A stretch of DNA of 64,000 bases. Origin: an uncultured Gemmiger sp. GTDB lineage: Bacteria; Bacillota; Clostridia; Oscillospirales; Ruminococcaceae. The position numbers and the translations under genes are program-made. The notes beneath the pieces are model-generated. The model was not told the origin of the DNA. It did no database searches and saw nothing but the letters and a program-made list of their open reading frames with translations. The stretch covers positions 38,500 through 102,499 of the forward strand of contig CALXHS010000023.1 in NCBI GenBank assembly GCA_944388165.1, in the 5' to 3' direction. This document shows positions 60,873 through 64,000 of the stretch, piece after piece (position 1 is the first letter of the stretch; the number at the start of each line of letters is the position of its first letter).

Positions 60873-63149
60873 ATGTCCGATACAAACAAGATCTTGTGGT
60901 ACGACCGCCCGGCCCGGCGGTGGGACCAGGCGCTTCCAGCCGGAAACGGACGGCTGGGCTGCATGCAGTTTGGCGGCGTCTACGAGGAATGCTGGCAGCT
61001 CAATGAGGACTCTGTCTGGGACGGGGGCCGCCAGACGGCCAACGGCGAACAGCGGGACCGGATGAATCCTGATGCCCCGGAAGCATTGCCACGGGTGCGG
61101 CAGCTTCTGCGGGAAGGAGAAGTGGCCCGGGCAGAAGACCTGGCCCGGCGTGCCCTGACTTCCGTTCCGCAGGGGCAGCGCCGCTATCAGCCGCTGGCGG
61201 ATCTGAGGATCAGCTGGCTGGGGGCACGGCGGCCCTGGTCGGAGTACCGCCGGGAACTGAATCTGGAAACGGGACGTTTGCAGGTGGCCTTTTCCGCAGG
61301 TGACACCAGATATACCCGGGAGACCTTTGTATCTTATCCGGACCAGATCATGGCTGTCCGTCTGACGGCACAGGGGGAACAGCGTCTTTTCCTGGAGATC
61401 CGGCTGACCCGGGACCGCTGGCGGTATGAGCGCGGCGGCAGGGAAGGCAATAATACCCTTTGGCTTTCCGGCGGACAGGACCTGAAGTTCTGTGCCATGG
61501 TCCGGGTGACGGAAACCGACGGCCGGGTGGAGGCTTTGGGGGAGACCATGCAGGTCCTGGATGCCCGCAGCGTTGTGCTGCTGGTGGCAGGGGCCAGTTC
61601 CTTCCGGGAACTCAGCCCCGCAAACGGCTGCCGGCGGATGGTGGAACAGGCGCAGACACTTGGCTGGGAGGAACTTTCCCGGCGGCAGCGGCAGGATTTT
61701 GTACCGCTGATGGCCCGGGCAGGTCTGGAACTGGACGGGCCGGACCGCGGCTTTCTGCCCACCGATGCCCGGCTGGCTGCCTACGCTGAAGGGGCGGCGG
61801 ATCCCGGCCTGGAAGCGCTGTATTTTGCCTACGGGCGATATTTGCTGGCGTCTTCCAGCCGCCCCGGTTCTCTGCCTGCCAATCTTCAAGGCATCTGGAA
61901 CCACCGCATGGACCCGCCCTGGGGCAGCAAGTTCACCATCAACATCAACACCGAGATGAATTACTGGCTGGCAGCCCGCACCGGTCTGGCCGAATGTGAG
62001 CAGCCGCTGTTTGATTTGCTGGACCGGCTGCGGGGACCCGGCGGGCGGATCGCCCGTCGGATGTATGGCTGCGAGGGATTCTGTGCACACCACAACACCG
62101 ACCTTTGGGCAGACGCGGCACCCCAGGATTGCTGGCTTCCCGGCAGTTACTGGCCCATGGGAGCCGCCTGGCTGGCAACGCACCTCTGGGAGCATTACCG
62201 GCGCACCGGCGACAGGCAAACGCTGGAAAACCACTATACCACATTGCGCGGTGCGGTACGGTTTGCCCTGGATTTTCTGGAAAAAGACCGGAACGGATGG
62301 TTGGTGACCAACCCTTCTGTCTCGCCCGAAAACAGCTATTTCCTTCCGGATGGCACGGTGGGACGGATGTGCGTGGGCGCCACCATGGATGAGCAGATCC
62401 TGCGGGAACTGTTTGGCGGCTTCCTGCAAGTCGCGGCCTTGCTGGGAAAAACCGGAAAAACCGAGGAGGAAGCGGCGGTGGCTCTGCCGCTGCTGCGCCC
62501 CACCGCCATCGGCCCCGACGGGCGGATCCTGGAATGGGCCGAACCATGGGGAGAACCAGAGCCGGGACACCGGCATATCAGCCATCTGTTCGGTCTGTTT
62601 CCCGGCAATGAAATCGACCCCGATGCTACCCCGGAACTGGCCGCAGCGGCAGAGCGGTCCCTGCGGTACAGGCTGACGCACGGCGGCGGGTACACCGGGT
62701 GGAGCCGCGCCTGGACGGTGGGGCTGTGGGCCCATCTCCATCAGGGAGAGGAAGCGGAACGGAATCTGCGGGCCCTGCTTACCGAATCTACCTTTGATAA
62801 CCTGATGGATAACCACCCCAGCAAAGAAGGTCCGGTTTTTCAGATCGACGGAAACCTGGGAGCGGCTGCGGCCATGGCCGACTGCCTGGCTCAGAACGGC
62901 CCGGCAGGACTGCGCCTGTTGCCGGCTTTGCCGCCGGGATGGCGCCGGGGCTCTGTGCACGGACTTTGCCTGACCGGAGGCCTTCGGGCGGACCTGCGCT
63001 GGCAGCAGGGAAGGCTGGAGGAAGCGTGCCTTTTTGCAAGCCGCCCCTGGACGGGGACTCTGCGCTGCGGCGAGGCACAAACACGGCTGACCCTCTGTGC
63101 AGGCCAGACGGTCCGACTGGACAGCATGTTGAAACAGCAGATCGTATAA
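60873..63149 (+). CDS. GH95-family alpha-L-fucosidase/galactosidase
   Basis: This 758-residue enzyme matches GH95 throughout. The N-terminal beta domain starts LWYDRPARRWDQALPAGNGRLGCM. The (alpha/alpha)6 barrel holds GIWNHRMDPPWGSKFTININ, MNYWLAARTGLAE, AHHNTDLWADAAP and CWLPGSYWPMGAAWL. The C-terminal HPSKEGPVFQIDGNLGAAAA segment is typical. It inverts alpha-1,2-linked fucose or L-galactose, both found on pectin side chains. There is no signal peptide. GGAAAGGAG precedes the ATG. It ends the pectin unit before a strong terminator. Confidence 0.94.
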   Translation: MSDTNKILWYDRPARRWDQALPAGNGRLGCMQFGGVYEECWQLNEDSVWDGGRQTANGEQRDRMNPDAPEALPRVRQLLREGEVARAEDLARRALTSVPQGQRRYQPLADLRISWLGARRPWSEYRRELNLETGRLQVAFSAGDTRYTRETFVSYPDQIMAVRLTAQGEQRLFLEIRLTRDRWRYERGGREGNNTLWLSGGQDLKFCAMVRVTETDGRVEALGETMQVLDARSVVLLVAGASSFRELSPANGCRRMVEQAQTLGWEELSRRQRQDFVPLMARAGLELDGPDRGFLPTDARLAAYAEGAADPGLEALYFAYGRYLLASSSRPGSLPANLQGIWNHRMDPPWGSKFTININTEMNYWLAARTGLAECEQPLFDLLDRLRGPGGRIARRMYGCEGFCAHHNTDLWADAAPQDCWLPGSYWPMGAAWLATHLWEHYRRTGDRQTLENHYTTLRGAVRFALDFLEKDRNGWLVTNPSVSPENSYFLPDGTVGRMCVGATMDEQILRELFGGFLQVAALLGKTGKTEEEAAVALPLLRPTAIGPDGRILEWAEPWGEPEPGHRHISHLFGLFPGNEIDPDATPELAAAAERSLRYRLTHGGGYTGWSRAWTVGLWAHLHQGEEAERNLRALLTESTFDNLMDNHPSKEGPVFQIDGNLGAAAAMADCLAQNGPAGLRLLPALPPGWRRGSVHGLCLTGGLRADLRWQQGRLEEACLFASRPWTGTLRCGEAQTRLTLCAGQTVRLDSMLKQQIV

Positions 63150-63167
63150 ATGAATCGGTTTATTGCA

Positions 63168-63199
63168 GGAAAAAGGCCACCGAAAGGTGGCCTTTTTCC
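63168..63199. terminator. Bidirectional terminator of the pectin locus
   Basis: GGAAAAAGGCCACC pairs with GGTGGCCTTTTTCC around a GAAA loop. Confidence 0.92.
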
Positions 63200-63596
63200 T
63201 TGTGAAGAGGTAAGAAATACAATTTTTACCACGCGGAGAAAGAGAATACATTCGAGTAGAGGTTGAAAGCCGTTTTTGCAGGAAGAATAAAGGAACAAAG
63301 AAACAGTTTGGTGTAAATATAAAAAATGTTGGACGGTGGAATACGTAATAGGCGGTGTAGCCTTTCGTTTTTCAGCTAATGAGGAGACTTGACATGCGGG
63401 TGCCTGTATCGGTGGCAGTATGCTCTACAGAGCAGGATGCAGTATAAAGCAAAGTGACTTTTGGGAAAGACGTTCAATTGCCAGAAGGCGAGTGGAAAAT
63501 CGGTGTCAGAACTCTTGAAAAAGAACTACGCGGGCTGAAAACAGTGTGGCAAAAATATATTCTAAAAAGAGGCAATGGTTTATAAAAATTATCGTG

Positions 63597-63606
63597 TAAA
63601 CGTTTA
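63597..63606. promoter_or_regulatory. LacI-type operator-like palindrome
   Basis: TAAACGTTTA is a perfect palindrome with the central CG usual for LacI/CcpA-family sites, within GTGTAAACGTTTATTTT. It could control a gene beyond the right edge. Confidence 0.45.
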
Positions 63607-63716
63607 TTTTGCTTTTTTCGTGAGGTTCAGGTGTCTCAAAAATAGTTGTATATGATTCAGTTGGACGTAGTAGTCAGGTCGGAGAACTGTGACGGACAGG
63701 CAAATGCCATGATACA

Positions 63717-63753
63717 GCGCCGGAAATTGTGCAGTGTGCACAACTTCCGGCGC
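63717..63753. repeat. Repeat hairpin, copy 2
   Basis: GCGCCGGAAATTGTGCA pairs with TGCACAACTTCCGGCGC with one mismatch. It is the same size and position pattern as copy 1 at 33628-33664, with compensating changes in the stem. Confidence 0.8.
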
Positions 63754-64000
63754 TGGTTTTGATGGTTATAAAAGGATGTTGGGACGTACAAACGATACAC
63801 GGAACCGGCTGGGAAGAAGAAGTGGTCAGATGGTGGTCAAGTCAGCGGCTGCACAAAAGGAACATTTTCTTTCCTGCGCCGTTTTCTCGTACTTTCTTGT
63901 GCTTTTTGTCAAGTTTTTTTCATAAAGCCGCCGCAAAAACAGGTTTTTTTGCACAATGTCATGAATCTGACATTTTTGCATGCTTTGTTGTTTTTCGGTT

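Larger units (their letters stand above)
63200..64000. other. Intergenic end region
   Basis: There is no supported gene. A 43-codon frame at 63454-63585 (GTG start; KDVQLPEGEWKIGVRTLEKEL) lacks a ribosome site and could be a decayed gene end. The region also holds a repeat hairpin (63717-63753) and a LacI-like palindrome (63597-63606). Composition is more AT-rich than the genes. Confidence 0.5.

Noticed and set aside
60699-63251. 850-codon leftward frame
   Set aside because: Antisense of the GH95 gene; no motif, no ribosome site.
63734-63925. 63-codon frame at the right end
   Set aside because: Starts inside the repeat hairpin and lacks a ribosome site or similarity.
1-64000. CRISPR arrays, tRNA and rRNA genes
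   Set aside because: I saw no regularly spaced repeats, tRNA-like T-loop/CCA patterns or rRNA sequence; short tRNAs could still be missed by eye.

Overview
The window looks like a chromosome segment of a GC-rich, Gram-positive gut Firmicute, most likely an Oscillospiraceae/Ruminococcaceae member of the Faecalibacterium-Subdoligranulum-Gemmiger type. The lineage is inferred from strong AGGAGG-type ribosome binding sites, high third-position GC, a lipoprotein-anchored LplA/LplB/YtcP importer, a mannose-family PTS, a YkoFEDC thiamine transporter and YesS-like AraC regulators. I could run no search, so the lineage is not proven.

Layout. 1-377: start of an OmpR-type response regulator. 510-4324: TPP riboswitch with intrinsic terminator controlling ykoFEDC (thiamine/HMP import). 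4431-7893 (minus): alpha/beta hydrolase, YaaH-type transporter and an Old Yellow Enzyme/2-enoate reductase interrupted by a frameshift. 8086-11458: LysR-family remnant, an enolase-superfamily sugar-acid dehydratase and an SLC13-like permease. 11646-16531: divergent AraC regulator and a rhamnose operon (rhaB, a FucI/AraA-fold isomerase, rhaD). 16989-22126: a helical protein, an IS3 remnant, a tandem AAA+ protein fused to a trypsin-like protease, and a zinc-ribbon/RCC1 propeller protein. 22332-24511 (minus): Rieske-type FAD oxidoreductase and a tocopherol-cyclase-like gene with an amber codon. 25004-33415: a binding-protein / histidine kinase / response regulator / binding-protein sensing operon, then a complete mannose-family PTS (EIIA, B, C, D) with a small membrane protein and a HAD phosphatase. 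33425-34266: mostly non-coding, with a repeat hairpin and a remnant of a second OYE gene.

34267-47377 is a two-sided signalling island. Leftward lie an unknown 560-aa protein, a 1262-aa kinase-NTPase-propeller-like protein, a 47-aa cysteine-rich peptide and a 155-aa unknown. Rightward lie a Lon-like AAA+ protease, a vWA protein, a PP2C phosphatase and a membrane kinase. The vWA-PP2C-kinase trio matches the TerY-P triad (E. coli YegL-YegK-YegI). Kinase/phosphatase control coupled to a Lon-type protease and a large kinase-NTPase is the best candidate here for an undescribed system.

47469-63149 is a pectin side-chain (rhamnogalacturonan) utilisation locus: SGNH acetylesterase, membrane-anchored AraC sensor-regulator, three-gene ABC importer, GH28, GH43, an ankyrin-GH43 fusion, an exporter-type ABC protein and GH95. 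The enzymes lack visible signal peptides, so imported oligosaccharides are probably dismantled in the cytoplasm; released rhamnose could feed the rhamnose operon at 12.7-16.5 kb. The last 0.8 kb is intergenic, with a repeat hairpin and a LacI-type operator-like palindrome.

Three genes are broken by apparent single-base indels in G/C runs (5.57, 41.68, 43.72 and 49.69 kb). Sequencing error and true mutation cannot be told apart from this sequence alone.
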